Shown: positions 18,018-26,720 of the stretch, one piece after another
Layout of the letters: every line of letters starts with the position of its first letter
Position numbering within the stretch: position 1 is the stretch's first letter
Source: Kaistia dalseonensis
GTDB taxonomy: Bacteria; Pseudomonadota; Alphaproteobacteria; Rhizobiales; Kaistiaceae
NCBI RefSeq assembly: GCF_030814715.1
Contig: NZ_JAUSVO010000003.1
Span: forward strand, 310,001-374,000
Reading direction: 5' to 3'
Length of the DNA: 64,000 nucleotides
The notes under the pieces: generated by a model
Database searches by the model: none
Seen by the model: the letters and a program-made list of their open reading frames with translations, nothing else
Told to the model about the DNA's origin: nothing
Translations under genes and position numbers: made by a program

Positions 18018-19592
18018 ATGGCCGGACCGCAGCCAAGCTTTGAACAGCCGATTATGACGCCCCGCCGCATGCTCGGCTTCGTCGCCATGTGCGTCGGCAT
18101 GTTCATGGCGATCCTCGATATCCAGATCGTCTCTTCCTCCCTCTCCGAAATCCAGGCCGGCATTTCCGCCAGCGCCACCGAGATCGCCTGGGTGCAGACG
18201 GCCTATCTGATCGCCGAGATCGTCATGATCCCGCTTTCGGGCTTTCTTGGCCGCGCGCTCTCGACCAGGTACCTGTTCGCGATCGCCGCTGGCGGCTTCA
18301 CCATCACCTCGATCGGTTGCGCGACGTCCGGCTCGATCGGCGAGATCATCGTCTGGCGCGCGGTGCAGGGCTTCGTCGGCGGCGGCATGATCCCGGCCGT
18401 CTTCGCAGCCGCCTTCACGATCTTCCCGAAGAACCGCCAGGCGATGGTCTCGGCCGTCGTCGGCCTGATCGCGACCATGGCGCCGACCGTCGGCCCGACC
18501 ATCGGCGGCTATCTGACCAATCTCTTCTCCTGGCACTGGCTGTTCCTGGTCAACGTCATCCCCGGCATCTTCGTCACCATCGGCGTGCTGAGCTTCGTCG
18601 ACTGGGATCGGCCGAATCTGAAGCTGTTGAACCAGTTCGACTTCATCGGCCTGATTACGCTCGCGGCCTTCCTGGGCAGCCTCGAATATGTGCTCGAGGA
18701 GGGTTCCGCCAATGACTGGTTCCAGGATACGGCAATCGCATCGCTCGCTGTCGTCACCGTCATTGCGGGCATCGGCTTCTTCTGGCGCGTGCTGACGGCC
18801 AAGGAGCCGATCGTCGACGTGCGCGCCTTCAAGGACCGCAATTTCGCGACCGGATCGCTGTTCTCCTTCATGCTCGGCGTCGGCCTCTACGGCCTCGTCT
18901 ATCTCTATCCGGTCTATCTCGCCCGTGTGCGCAGCTATGATTCGCTGCAGATTGGCGAGACGATGTTCGTCACCGGCCTCTTCATGATGATCACGGCGCC
19001 GATCGCCGGCAACATCGCGCAGCGCGTTGATCCGCGCGCCATGATGGCGTTCGGCCTGTCACTCTTCGCCGTCTCCTGCCTCGAACTCGTTCCGATCACC
19101 AAGGATTGGGCGTTCAGCGAACTCTTCCTGCCGCAGGCGATGCGCGGCGTCGCGCTGATGACCTGCATGATCCCGGTCTCAATGCTGGCACTCGGTACCT
19201 TGCCGCCCGAGCGGATCAAGAATGCGTCCGGCCTCTTCAACCTGACGCGCAATCTGGGCGGTGCCGTCGGCCTCGCCGTCATCACCACGGTGCTGAACAA
19301 TCGCTGGGACCTGCACATCATGCGGCTGCACGAGTCGGTGCAGTGGGGCCGCGATGCGGCGACGGAGCGACTGACCGCGATGACGCAGGGCTTCTACGCC
19401 GCGCTCGGATCGAATGCGGAACTGGCGGCGCTCAAGACGCTGTCGCTCTCAGTCAAGCGCGAGGCGCTGGTGATGGCCTTCTCCGACGTGTTCCTGCTGC
19501 TTGCCGTCATGTTCGCGGCGATCGTCCTGCTCGTCCCGCTGGCGCGCAAGCCCGCAGCACGCGGCGCTGCGGGCGGAGGCGGCGGCCACTAG
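18018..19592 (+). CDS. emrB: EmrB-type multidrug exporter (DHA2, 14 TMS)
   Basis: 524-residue proton-driven exporter of the MFS DHA2 family. The helix 1 motif FMAILDIQIVSSSLSEIQ and helix 2-3 region WVQTAYLIAEIVMIPLSGFL are those of EmrB. Motif C is GLIATMAPTVGPTIGG. About 14 hydrophobic segments are visible, and the C-terminus is Gly-rich (RGAAGGGGGH). It works with EmrA upstream. Substrates of EmrAB systems are hydrophobic drugs and uncouplers; here they are unknown. Confidence 0.93.
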   Translation: MAGPQPSFEQPIMTPRRMLGFVAMCVGMFMAILDIQIVSSSLSEIQAGISASATEIAWVQTAYLIAEIVMIPLSGFLGRALSTRYLFAIAAGGFTITSIGCATSGSIGEIIVWRAVQGFVGGGMIPAVFAAAFTIFPKNRQAMVSAVVGLIATMAPTVGPTIGGYLTNLFSWHWLFLVNVIPGIFVTIGVLSFVDWDRPNLKLLNQFDFIGLITLAAFLGSLEYVLEEGSANDWFQDTAIASLAVVTVIAGIGFFWRVLTAKEPIVDVRAFKDRNFATGSLFSFMLGVGLYGLVYLYPVYLARVRSYDSLQIGETMFVTGLFMMITAPIAGNIAQRVDPRAMMAFGLSLFAVSCLELVPITKDWAFSELFLPQAMRGVALMTCMIPVSMLALGTLPPERIKNASGLFNLTRNLGGAVGLAVITTVLNNRWDLHIMRLHESVQWGRDAATERLTAMTQGFYAALGSNAELAALKTLSLSVKREALVMAFSDVFLLLAVMFAAIVLLVPLARKPAARGAAGGGGGH

Positions 19593-19632
19593 TTGTTTGA
19601 TCACCGCATTTGACGGATTGGACTGAGGAAAG

Positions 19633-19749
19633 ATGCGCCTCGGTATCGGACCGAACAAGCCTGTCTGCGCGAGTGGCGGCGGGAAGGTGCCGGGACACAC
19701 GGGCCGTCGCTATGGCGTGGTCCCGCCGGATGCGTATCTGACGCGATGA
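19633..19749 (+). CDS. Possible 38-residue small protein (doubtful)
   Basis: A short frame starting MRLGIGPNKPVCASGGG and ending PDAYLTR, preceded by a well-spaced GAGGAAAG ribosome site. It lies in the 228-base gap between emrB and the convergent TIM-barrel gene. No family is recognised and codon evidence is too short to judge, so it may be chance. If real it could be read from the emrAB transcript. Confidence 0.25.
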   Translation: MRLGIGPNKPVCASGGGKVPGHTGRRYGVVPPDAYLTR

Positions 19750-19820
19750 TCTACACGGCAGGTCTTGCGCTTCCTTGTTCGCCTGCCTCACGCCAAGACT
19801 CGAATGCGCGCCGTCCGCGT

Positions 19821-20609
19821 TCAGCTTGTCGTTGCCTCCAATAGGGCTCGCGCGTCGCGATAGAGGTTGGCACCGCCGCTCAGCGGTGTCGCCTCGATCC
19901 CAACATGGCCGGCATAGCCCGCATCGAGCAGCCATCGCAGCTCACGGACCCAATCCTGGTTGCCTGTACCGAATTCCTGCCGCCCGGGCACATCGGCAGC
20001 CTGGATGTGCCCGACAAGCTCGAGATTGGTCCCGATCCCCCATCCGAGGGGTTCGCCGTTCAAGATCGCGTGATAGCGATCATACAGGAAGCGGACATTT
20101 GGACGGTCCAGCCGGCGGATGAGATCGAGCGCAGTCATCGAATCCGACAGCAGGGCGTTCGGCCCCTCAAACTGGCGGTTGACCACCTCCACGAGCAGCT
20201 CGACTGGCTCGCCGGCGACGGCATCCGAGGCGCGGAGAAGCGCCTCGGAGGCCATCGCTCTCTGGGCCGCAATGTCCCGATCCGGCAGGATATCGCCAGC
20301 CAGCACGACGATCTTCGGCACGCCGAGTTCGGAGGCGACCTTGGCCGTATCGGCAACGCGACGGACGAATTCGGCATGCGATGCGGGGTCGGCAAGCTGG
20401 CACTTGTCGCGCCAGTGCTCGGCGCAGATCGTGAGCAGCTGCGTGTTGGTCTCGTCGAGAACCCTCGCGAGATCAGGAAGCGGCTTGTCGCGCCAGTCCC
20501 AGATCTCGACGGCCGGAAATCCAGCGTCCGCCGCCGCGCGGACCCGGTCGGAAACCGACGGGCCAGCCTCCGCGAAGGCCAGCTCGATGCAGACGCTGAA
20601 ATCGATCAC
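19821..20609 (-). CDS. TIM-barrel isomerase-like protein (hydroxypyruvate isomerase family)
   Basis: 262-residue member of the xylose-isomerase-like TIM-barrel superfamily (AP_endonuc_2), nearest in length and pattern to Hyi. It starts at a GTG whose TGA overlap with the upstream stop (20606-20608) couples the two genes. Likely metal ligands are the Glu of LLVEVVNRQ, the Asp/His of FLYDRYHA, the His of HIQAADVPGR and the final Glu of VGIEATP. It is the last gene of the five-gene sugar operon. Within this context it may isomerise or cleave a sugar derivative; hydroxypyruvate as substrate is not supported by the neighbours. Confidence 0.85.
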   Translation of the reverse strand: MIDFSVCIELAFAEAGPSVSDRVRAAADAGFPAVEIWDWRDKPLPDLARVLDETNTQLLTICAEHWRDKCQLADPASHAEFVRRVADTAKVASELGVPKIVVLAGDILPDRDIAAQRAMASEALLRASDAVAGEPVELLVEVVNRQFEGPNALLSDSMTALDLIRRLDRPNVRFLYDRYHAILNGEPLGWGIGTNLELVGHIQAADVPGRQEFGTGNQDWVRELRWLLDAGYAGHVGIEATPLSGGANLYRDARALLEATTS

Positions 20610-21526
20610 GACCGCGCGCGCTCGACGACCGCCTTGCCGGCCAGAAGCGCCGCGACCGGGTCCCGGGCGGCGTCGAGCTCGAGCAGGACGATATCGCGTC
20701 CAGGCGTCGCGAGCATCGCCTTCGACCAGCCGCTCCAGTCGACGACGCCCGCGCCGAAATCGGCCATGAAGCGCTGCTGCTGCAGGAAGATGGTCTCGTC
20801 GATCACGAGATTCTCCTCGATCGGGCCGACCGCGTCCTTCCAATGGGCCAGAATGATGCGCTGGTCATAGCGCGACGCGACGCGGACGGGATCACCGCCG
20901 CCGAGTGTGATATGGCAGGAATCCGGGCAAAGCCCGACATAGCGCGGGTCGGTGAGCGACATGAAGAGATCGATGTCGCGCTCATACCAGAGCGCACTGT
21001 TCGATTCGGTATGAACCGCGAGACGGATGCCCTGCTTCTCGATTGCCTCGCCGATCGCATGCGCGATACCCGCCTTGTGGCTCATGAAGGCCGCATCGAT
21101 GAAGAGCGGCGGCCGGACGCCGACCGTGCGGCGCATCGGGAGTCCCGTGACGAGCAGGCTGCCGCCCGCTTCGGCGACGAAGGCAGCCCGCGCCTCGGCA
21201 TCCGCGATGATCGCGCCGAGATCGGCCCCGTCCGCCCAGGCCGGCGCGTCCGCCATGAAGGCGCTGACGACGCTGAGCCCCCGGCTCGCGAGCGTCTCGC
21301 GAAAGGCCTTCGCGCTGCCGAAAGCCTTGAGAACATTGCCGATGCTGCCGGGGCCGAAGGTCAGCTCGATACCCGTCACGTCTGTTTCGGCGAGGGTGGC
21401 CATCACCTTGTCCCAGAAGGCATCCGGCTTCGCGGCGGCGAAGGCCTCGAGCTCGGCGCCGGATGAAAGCCCCCAGAATCCCGGCTGATAGAAGGTGATC
21501 ATGTCGGTCGCGTAGATGGCGGGCAT
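20606..21526 (-). CDS. Sugar-phosphate isomerase/epimerase-like TIM barrel (IolE superfamily)
   Basis: 306-residue TIM-barrel protein of the AP_endonuc_2 superfamily, which includes inosose dehydratase and keto-sugar epimerases. Start at MPAIYATDMITFYQPGFWG. Candidate metal and acid residues lie at GIELTFGPG, LAVHTESNS, LCPDSCHI, IILAHWKD and VLLELDAA. The operon context is a CUT1 sugar importer upstream and a second TIM-barrel gene downstream, with four-base overlap. A longer frame to 21784 lacks family character in its first 86 residues. Exact reaction unknown. Confidence 0.85.
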   Translation of the reverse strand: MPAIYATDMITFYQPGFWGLSSGAELEAFAAAKPDAFWDKVMATLAETDVTGIELTFGPGSIGNVLKAFGSAKAFRETLASRGLSVVSAFMADAPAWADGADLGAIIADAEARAAFVAEAGGSLLVTGLPMRRTVGVRPPLFIDAAFMSHKAGIAHAIGEAIEKQGIRLAVHTESNSALWYERDIDLFMSLTDPRYVGLCPDSCHITLGGGDPVRVASRYDQRIILAHWKDAVGPIEENLVIDETIFLQQQRFMADFGAGVVDWSGWSKAMLATPGRDIVLLELDAARDPVAALLAGKAVVERARS

Positions 21527-21570
21527 CGGAAGTCCTCTCTTGCGGGATAATTCAGGCGAAGCGTGATCGG

Positions 21571-22401
21571 CTATTTCAGCCCCGTCGCTGCGATACCGCG
21601 GACGAAATAGCGCTGCAGGAACAGGAAGAGCACGAGCACCGGCAGCAGGACGATGATCGCGCCGGAAAGCAGCAGGCCAAATTCGGTCGACTTCGCGCCC
21701 TGCGAGGCGACGGCGAGGCCGACCGGGAGCGTGAAGATGTCCTGGTTCTGCGCCACGATCAGCGGCCAAAGAAAGTAGTTCCATGAATTCAGGAAGGTGA
21801 TGATCGCGACGGTGGCGAGCGCTGGGCCGACCAGTGGCAGGAAGATCGTGAAGAAGATGCGGAATTCGCCGGCCCCGTCGAGCCGCGCCGCCTCGAGCAG
21901 TTCGTTCGGCACGGAGAGCGCGAACTGGCGCATGATGAAGACGCCGATCGGCATGACCGCAATCGGCAGGAAGATGGCGAAGAGCGTGTTCAGCAGCCCC
22001 ATCTGCACGATGATGAAGAAGGACGGCACGAAGAGCGCGATATAGGGGATCATCATCGCGGCGATGATGCAGCCGAAGACGAAGCCGCGGCCGCGGAACG
22101 GAATCTTGGCGAGCGCATAGCCTGCGAGCGCGGAGAAGAAGAGGTTCGAGACGACGGTGAGCGTCGAGACGATCAGCGAATTGCCCAGATAGGTCCCGAA
22201 CTGGCGATGCGTGAACAGCTCGACGAAATTGCTGAAATCCGTGAAGCTCTCCGGTAGCCAGGCGCCGGGCGCGGCGAGGATTTCCGCCTGCGACTTGAAG
22301 GCGCCGAAGAAGACCCAGGCGAATGGCAGCAGCATCACCGCCGCGACGAGGGTCAGTATCCCATAAAGCGCGAGGCTGCCTGCGGTCCGCTCCTCGTTCA
22401 T
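21571..22401 (-). CDS. Carbohydrate ABC transporter permease (MalG type)
   Basis: 276-residue CUT1 inner-membrane permease with six hydrophobic segments. The EAA loop that docks the ATPase is EAARLDGAGEFRIFFTIFLP near 170-189, and the C-terminus FLQRYFVRGIAATGLK is the standard MalG ending. The ATG overlaps the stop of the MalF-type gene (ATGA). The TIM-barrel gene follows after 44 bases. No ATPase gene is in the cluster. Confidence 0.95.
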   Translation of the reverse strand: MNEERTAGSLALYGILTLVAAVMLLPFAWVFFGAFKSQAEILAAPGAWLPESFTDFSNFVELFTHRQFGTYLGNSLIVSTLTVVSNLFFSALAGYALAKIPFRGRGFVFGCIIAAMMIPYIALFVPSFFIIVQMGLLNTLFAIFLPIAVMPIGVFIMRQFALSVPNELLEAARLDGAGEFRIFFTIFLPLVGPALATVAIITFLNSWNYFLWPLIVAQNQDIFTLPVGLAVASQGAKSTEFGLLLSGAIIVLLPVLVLFLFLQRYFVRGIAATGLK

Positions 22402-23300
22402 TGGCTCGTCCTCAGCATGCGAAGCTGCAGGATACCGAGCAGCGCGACGATGATCAGCATCACGTAGGAGCCGGCCATCGCGGCGGCGATGTTGCCATGG
22501 CCGAACTGTTCATAGACCCAGAGCGCGACGGAGCGCGTCGCGCCGAGCGGCCCCCCCTTCGTAAGAAGATAGGGCTCGTCGAAGATGTTCATGTAGGAGA
22601 CGGTCATCAGGACGGTGACGAGCAGCGTCGCCGGCTTCAGCAGCGGCAGCGTGATGTAGAGGAAGCGCTTGCGCGCCGAAGCGCCGTCGATCGCTGCCGC
22701 CTCGTGCACGTCGCCGGGGATAGCCTGCAGGCCGGCCAGGAAGAGCACCATGCAGGTGCCGACATTGCGCCAGGCCGTCAGCAGAATGACGGTGGTGATC
22801 GCCATGTTCGGATTGCCAAGCCAGTTCGGCCCCTGAAGGCCAAGCTCGGCGAGGAAGGTGTTCACCGGCCCGCGAAGCGTGAAGGCGTACTGCCAGATCA
22901 CGGCGGCCGCGACGATGTTGGTGATCACGGGCAGATAGAAGGCCGCGCGATAGGTGGCGCGCAGCCTCTTGATGCCGCTGTTCAGCGCCAAGGCCAGCGC
23001 GAGGCCGATCGCCATGGTCAGCGGCACGCCGACGACGACGAAGATCCCCGTCGTGACCAGGGATTTCAGGAAGCCGGCATTTGTCAGGACGCGGGCGAAG
23101 GTCTCGAAATAGGTGAAGTGCACATCAAGCGGATGGCGGATATCGGCGACGCCGATATCCGTGAAGCTGTAGATGAGCGCGATCACCGCCGGAATGGCCG
23201 TGAAGACGAGGAAGATGACGAGGAAGGGGGAGACGAAGGTCCAGCCGATGGTCGCCTGCCACAGGCTGGGCCGCTCGTGTCCGATATCGGTCTGGCTCAT
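22398..23300 (-). CDS. Carbohydrate ABC transporter permease (MalF type)
   Basis: 300-residue CUT1 permease. Six hydrophobic segments are seen, starting with FVSPFLVIFLVFTAIPAVIA. The ATPase-docking loop is EAAAIDGASARKRFLYITLP, near residues 203-222. It pairs with the overlapping MalG-type permease. The upstream binding-protein gene is separated by 130 bases containing a strong hairpin, likely reducing permease relative to binding protein. Confidence 0.95.
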   Translation of the reverse strand: MSQTDIGHERPSLWQATIGWTFVSPFLVIFLVFTAIPAVIALIYSFTDIGVADIRHPLDVHFTYFETFARVLTNAGFLKSLVTTGIFVVVGVPLTMAIGLALALALNSGIKRLRATYRAAFYLPVITNIVAAAVIWQYAFTLRGPVNTFLAELGLQGPNWLGNPNMAITTVILLTAWRNVGTCMVLFLAGLQAIPGDVHEAAAIDGASARKRFLYITLPLLKPATLLVTVLMTVSYMNIFDEPYLLTKGGPLGATRSVALWVYEQFGHGNIAAAMAGSYVMLIIVALLGILQLRMLRTSQ

Positions 23301-23391
23301 CGTTTTGGCTCCCCGATGTCCGCCGTCGCGGGGTGAGGCGTAAGCACCTCAGGAGATCGAATGCAGATGCGCAGAAGGTGCGGCGGCAGAA

Positions 23392-23418
23392 AGCCGGGAG
23401 AGCATCACTCTCCCGGCT
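23392..23418 (-). promoter_or_regulatory. Intercistronic hairpin after the sugar-binding protein gene
   Basis: Perfect 10-bp stem AGCCGGGAGA / TCTCCCGGCT with a 7-base loop, 12 bases after the binding-protein stop in the minus-strand transcript and before the permease genes. Such hairpins commonly protect or partly end the transcript so that the binding protein is made in excess. A weak T-rich run (TTTCTG) follows. Confidence 0.7.
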
Positions 23419-23430
23419 CGCAGCAGGGGC

Positions 23431-24696
23431 TTACTTCGTGCCGAGCCCGGCGGACTCGGCAAAGGACTGGACATCGTCGAGAACCTGCTTGGCGGAGGCC
23501 TGGCCACGGGCGACGAGTTCCATCTGCTGGCCCATATAGGTGCCGACCTGGTTCCAGGTGGGCACCTGGGGAATGTCGACCGCCGTCTGCAGGGCCTGAC
23601 GCTCGGCGTCCAGCAGCGGATTGCCGGCGATTGCCGGATCATCCCACGCAGACTTGACCGCTGGCAGGCTGCCGAAGGCCTTGTACCAGGCAACCTGGAC
23701 TTCCGGCTGCGTCAAGTAGCGCACGAGCTTCCAGGCGGCGTCCGGATTCTTGCCGTCCTTGAGCACGCCGAGACTGCCCGAACCGAGCGCGGAGAAGCTG
23801 CCGGCGGGACCGGCGGGCATCAGCGCCGACGCGAGCTTTGCGTTGACCCAGTCCTGGCCGTTCGCCTGCACCAGCCACTGCTCGAACCATGGCCCGATAT
23901 CCTTGCTGGCGATCTCGCCCGAGGTGAACCACGGCACCGTGTCGAGGAATTTCGGCCCGTCGGGCGAGGCGAGGCCTTCGGTGAACAGCGAGCCCCAGAA
24001 TTCGAGCGCCTTGATATTGGCCTCGGAATTGATGGTCCACTGCGTCTTGTCGGCGTTCAGGAAGCTGCCGCCGTTCTGGTGGACGAATTCGTTGAGCCCC
24101 TGGGCGTTGTAGATGTCGTAGCCGACATCGGCCGAAATGCCCCAAGTCGCGCCCTGGGCCTTCATCGCCTTGGCGAAGGTCTTCAGCTCGTCCCAGGTCT
24201 TCGGCGCGTCGAGGCCGGCCTTTTCCGCGAGATCCTTGCGATACTGGAACGTGGTCGCATAGGCGTCCCACGGCACGCCATAAGCCACGCCGTCCTTGAC
24301 ATTCGTCTCATAGGCGCTGGCAAAGAAATCGTCAGGCTTCACCAGCCCGTCGGGCACCGGCGCGAAAGCGCCCGTCGCCATGAGGCTCGCCTGGCTCTGC
24401 GAAAAGAGGCGCACGACATCGGGCACCGTACCGGCGGCGATGGCGGTCAGCAGCTTGGCGTCGGCCTGATCCGAGGGAATCTGCGTGATCTGGACCTTGA
24501 GATCGGGATTGGCCTTCTCGAAATCGGCAAGGAAGGCGGGAAGCTTGTCGCCCTCGGCGCCGCCGATCCAGATCTGGAGCGTACCGGTCGCGGGCGCTGC
24601 GTCGATCGGTGCGGCGATGGCGCCGCCGGCGAGCATGGCCGGGAGAGACGTCACCGCCAGCAAGGCGGCAGAATGGACGATGCGGTTGATGAACAT
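23431..24696 (-). CDS. Carbohydrate ABC transporter extracellular binding protein (SBP_bac_1)
   Basis: 421-residue periplasmic sugar receptor of CUT1 importers. The signal peptide ends at GGAIAA, about residue 29. The family core is recognisable as LQIWIGGAEGDKLPAFLADF, then FEKANPDLKVQI and the hinge element VPWDAYATTFQYRKD. Late DAAWKLVRYLTQPEVQ is typical. It is the first gene of a minus operon with MalF/MalG-type permeases and two TIM-barrel enzymes. The ligand is probably an oligosaccharide or glycoside, by class only. Confidence 0.93.
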   Translation of the reverse strand: MFINRIVHSAALLAVTSLPAMLAGGAIAAPIDAAPATGTLQIWIGGAEGDKLPAFLADFEKANPDLKVQITQIPSDQADAKLLTAIAAGTVPDVVRLFSQSQASLMATGAFAPVPDGLVKPDDFFASAYETNVKDGVAYGVPWDAYATTFQYRKDLAEKAGLDAPKTWDELKTFAKAMKAQGATWGISADVGYDIYNAQGLNEFVHQNGGSFLNADKTQWTINSEANIKALEFWGSLFTEGLASPDGPKFLDTVPWFTSGEIASKDIGPWFEQWLVQANGQDWVNAKLASALMPAGPAGSFSALGSGSLGVLKDGKNPDAAWKLVRYLTQPEVQVAWYKAFGSLPAVKSAWDDPAIAGNPLLDAERQALQTAVDIPQVPTWNQVGTYMGQQMELVARGQASAKQVLDDVQSFAESAGLGTK

Positions 24697-24785
24697 GGAA
24701 CCCTCTGTCTGGAAGCCGGGATAGGCATGCAGGTCAGGTCCTTCGGCCAGCTAATTTTCTTGTTTCCGTGGACCAGATTGATTTG

Positions 24786-24797
24786 GCAATCGATTGC
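24786..24797. promoter_or_regulatory. LacI-type operator palindrome in the divergent sugar promoter
   Basis: GCAATCGATTGC is a perfect 12-bp palindrome with the central CG typical of LacI/GalR operators. It lies in the 264-base region between the divergently transcribed binding-protein and GMC genes, with an AT-rich stretch beside it. The lacI-type gene two genes away is the obvious regulator. Apart from this site and AT-rich promoter-like sequence, nothing else is seen in 24697-24960. Confidence 0.65.
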
Positions 24798-24960
24798 TAT
24801 CGCGGCATTGATTGCATATGCTCTTTTTGTACGCAAGCGGGATTTATGCCCAAGCCATAGGCGGCAGCGCTTCGGTGCCGCCGCCTTTTTCTGGCCATCC
24901 CGCCTCCTTCTGCCGGCATCCCTCGGGCGTCGGCAGCGCATCGGAATGGAGCAAGCCGCG

Positions 24961-26616
24961 ATGGCGGATGTTGAATTTGACGCCCTGGTAGTCGGGTCGG
25001 GAGCGGCCGGGATGTTTGCTGCCCGCGAATTGACGGCTCAGGGCCTTTCGGTCGTGCAGATCGAGGCGGGACCGAAGATCGGGCCCGCCCATTTCGACGC
25101 GACGAAGAACCCGCGCCAGACGGAGATCAATCTCTGGCAAAGGGCCAAGGCGACGGCGCTCGGCCAGGCCATCCAGGCCCGCGCCGCCTTCTTTGACGGA
25201 CGGATGCGCCGCCTCTTCGTCAGCGACCGGCAGAACCCCTATTCGACGCCGCCCGACGCGCCCTTCCTCTGGATTCGCGGTCGCCAGGCCGGAGGGCGCA
25301 CCCACACCTTCGGTCGCGTGCTGGTGCGCTGGACGGATGACGACTTCAAGATGCGCAGCCGCACAGGCAAGGGCGTCGATTGGCCGATCGACTACCGCGC
25401 TCTGGAACCCTATTATGAGGAAGTCGAGCGCGTACTGCAGCTCTACGGCCAGGTCGAAGGCGTACCGACCATGCCGGACAGCATCTATGCGCACCGGTCG
25501 GAACTGACCGAGGCCGAACACCTCTTCAAGCAGGCGGTCGAAACGCGATGGCCGGAGCGCCGTGTCGTCACCTGGCGCTATCTCGGGCCGGAACCGACAC
25601 GCGTGCTGACGCCGATGCGCGATGCGCTCGCCAGCGGGCGATTGGATATCCGCTACGAGACGATCGCTAGGAAGATCCTCACCGACGAGATCGGCACACG
25701 AGCCATCGGCGCCGAGGTGATCAACACGCGCACAGGCCAGGTCGAGACATTGCGCGCGCGGTCGGTCATCGTCTGCGCCTCGCCGATCGAGAGCATAAGG
25801 CTGCTGCTGAACTCGGCATCGCCAAGTCATCCGAACGGGCTCGCCAATAGTTCGGGTGCCCTTGGACGCTATTTCATGGACCAGGTGCCGATCGTCGCGG
25901 CGGGCGTCTTCCCGCGGACGCGCGGCACTTCCACGGCCGACACCGCGCCGACAGATCCCTTCTACGGGCCGTCGGGCGGCATCTTCCTGCCACGCTTCAT
26001 CGGCGAGGACGGCGTCTCCGGAACCGGCGACTACGCGTTCCAGGGGTCGGTCGGTCGCATTCCGCCTTCGGCCTCGGGCCTGTCACGGTTCAACTTCTTC
26101 GGATTCAGCACGATGGAGCCAGACGCCGACAACCGCATCACCCTCAATCCCAACCGCAAGGATCGCTGGGGCATTCCGATCCCGCATATTCGCTGCAAGA
26201 TGGGCCCGGTCGATACGGAGACGGCGAAGCGAGCCATGGCTGCGCTCGAAGAGACGGCCGAGGGCGCCGGCTGCGAAGTCGAGTTCGTAGGCTCGCCGCT
26301 CGGGCTCAATGAAAAAGGTCGGGGCGCCTATCCCGATGCGGACTGGTTCAGCCGCACGGCCTTCCGCGCGCTCTTCCGCCGCACGATCGCCATGGGCGCC
26401 GCGATCCACGAGAGCGGCGGTGCGCGGATGGGGGCGAACCCGGCGGAGTCTGTGCTCGACACCTACAACCGTAGCTGGGACGTGCCGAACCTTCTCGTCA
26501 CCGACGCCAGCGCCTTTGCCGGCAGCGGCGTCGCCGGCACGACGCTCACGATCATGGCGATGACGGTTCGTGCCTGCCGACGCCTCGCCGCGACCTTGAA
26601 GGAGGGCGATGGCTGA
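24961..26616 (+). CDS. GMC-family FAD oxidoreductase
   Basis: 551-residue flavoenzyme of the glucose-methanol-choline family, expected to oxidise a sugar hydroxyl. The FAD-binding motif VVGSGAAGMFAAREL is at residues 9-23, with the Glu of IEAG closing the dinucleotide fold. The GMC C-terminal domain shows HESGGARMG and NLLVTDASAFAGSG near 515-527. The catalytic His of HESGG is kept, but the usual NPTLTI motif reads AGTTLTI, so the second catalytic Asn is replaced. No Tat or Sec signal is visible, so it appears cytoplasmic. An alternative ATG at 24946 would add five residues. It is divergent from the importer operon and co-directional with the LacI gene. Confidence 0.9.
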   Translation: MADVEFDALVVGSGAAGMFAARELTAQGLSVVQIEAGPKIGPAHFDATKNPRQTEINLWQRAKATALGQAIQARAAFFDGRMRRLFVSDRQNPYSTPPDAPFLWIRGRQAGGRTHTFGRVLVRWTDDDFKMRSRTGKGVDWPIDYRALEPYYEEVERVLQLYGQVEGVPTMPDSIYAHRSELTEAEHLFKQAVETRWPERRVVTWRYLGPEPTRVLTPMRDALASGRLDIRYETIARKILTDEIGTRAIGAEVINTRTGQVETLRARSVIVCASPIESIRLLLNSASPSHPNGLANSSGALGRYFMDQVPIVAAGVFPRTRGTSTADTAPTDPFYGPSGGIFLPRFIGEDGVSGTGDYAFQGSVGRIPPSASGLSRFNFFGFSTMEPDADNRITLNPNRKDRWGIPIPHIRCKMGPVDTETAKRAMAALEETAEGAGCEVEFVGSPLGLNEKGRGAYPDADWFSRTAFRALFRRTIAMGAAIHESGGARMGANPAESVLDTYNRSWDVPNLLVTDASAFAGSGVAGTTLTIMAMTVRACRRLAATLKEGDG

Positions 26617-26720
26617 GCGATGCACAGCGCGTCCCTTCCTGCCAAACGCCGGCCGGAGCGCTATAAGGGACCCCACGATCTGCAATGATTCCTCCTGGGG
26701 CGCGGGAAAGGCGGCGAAGA

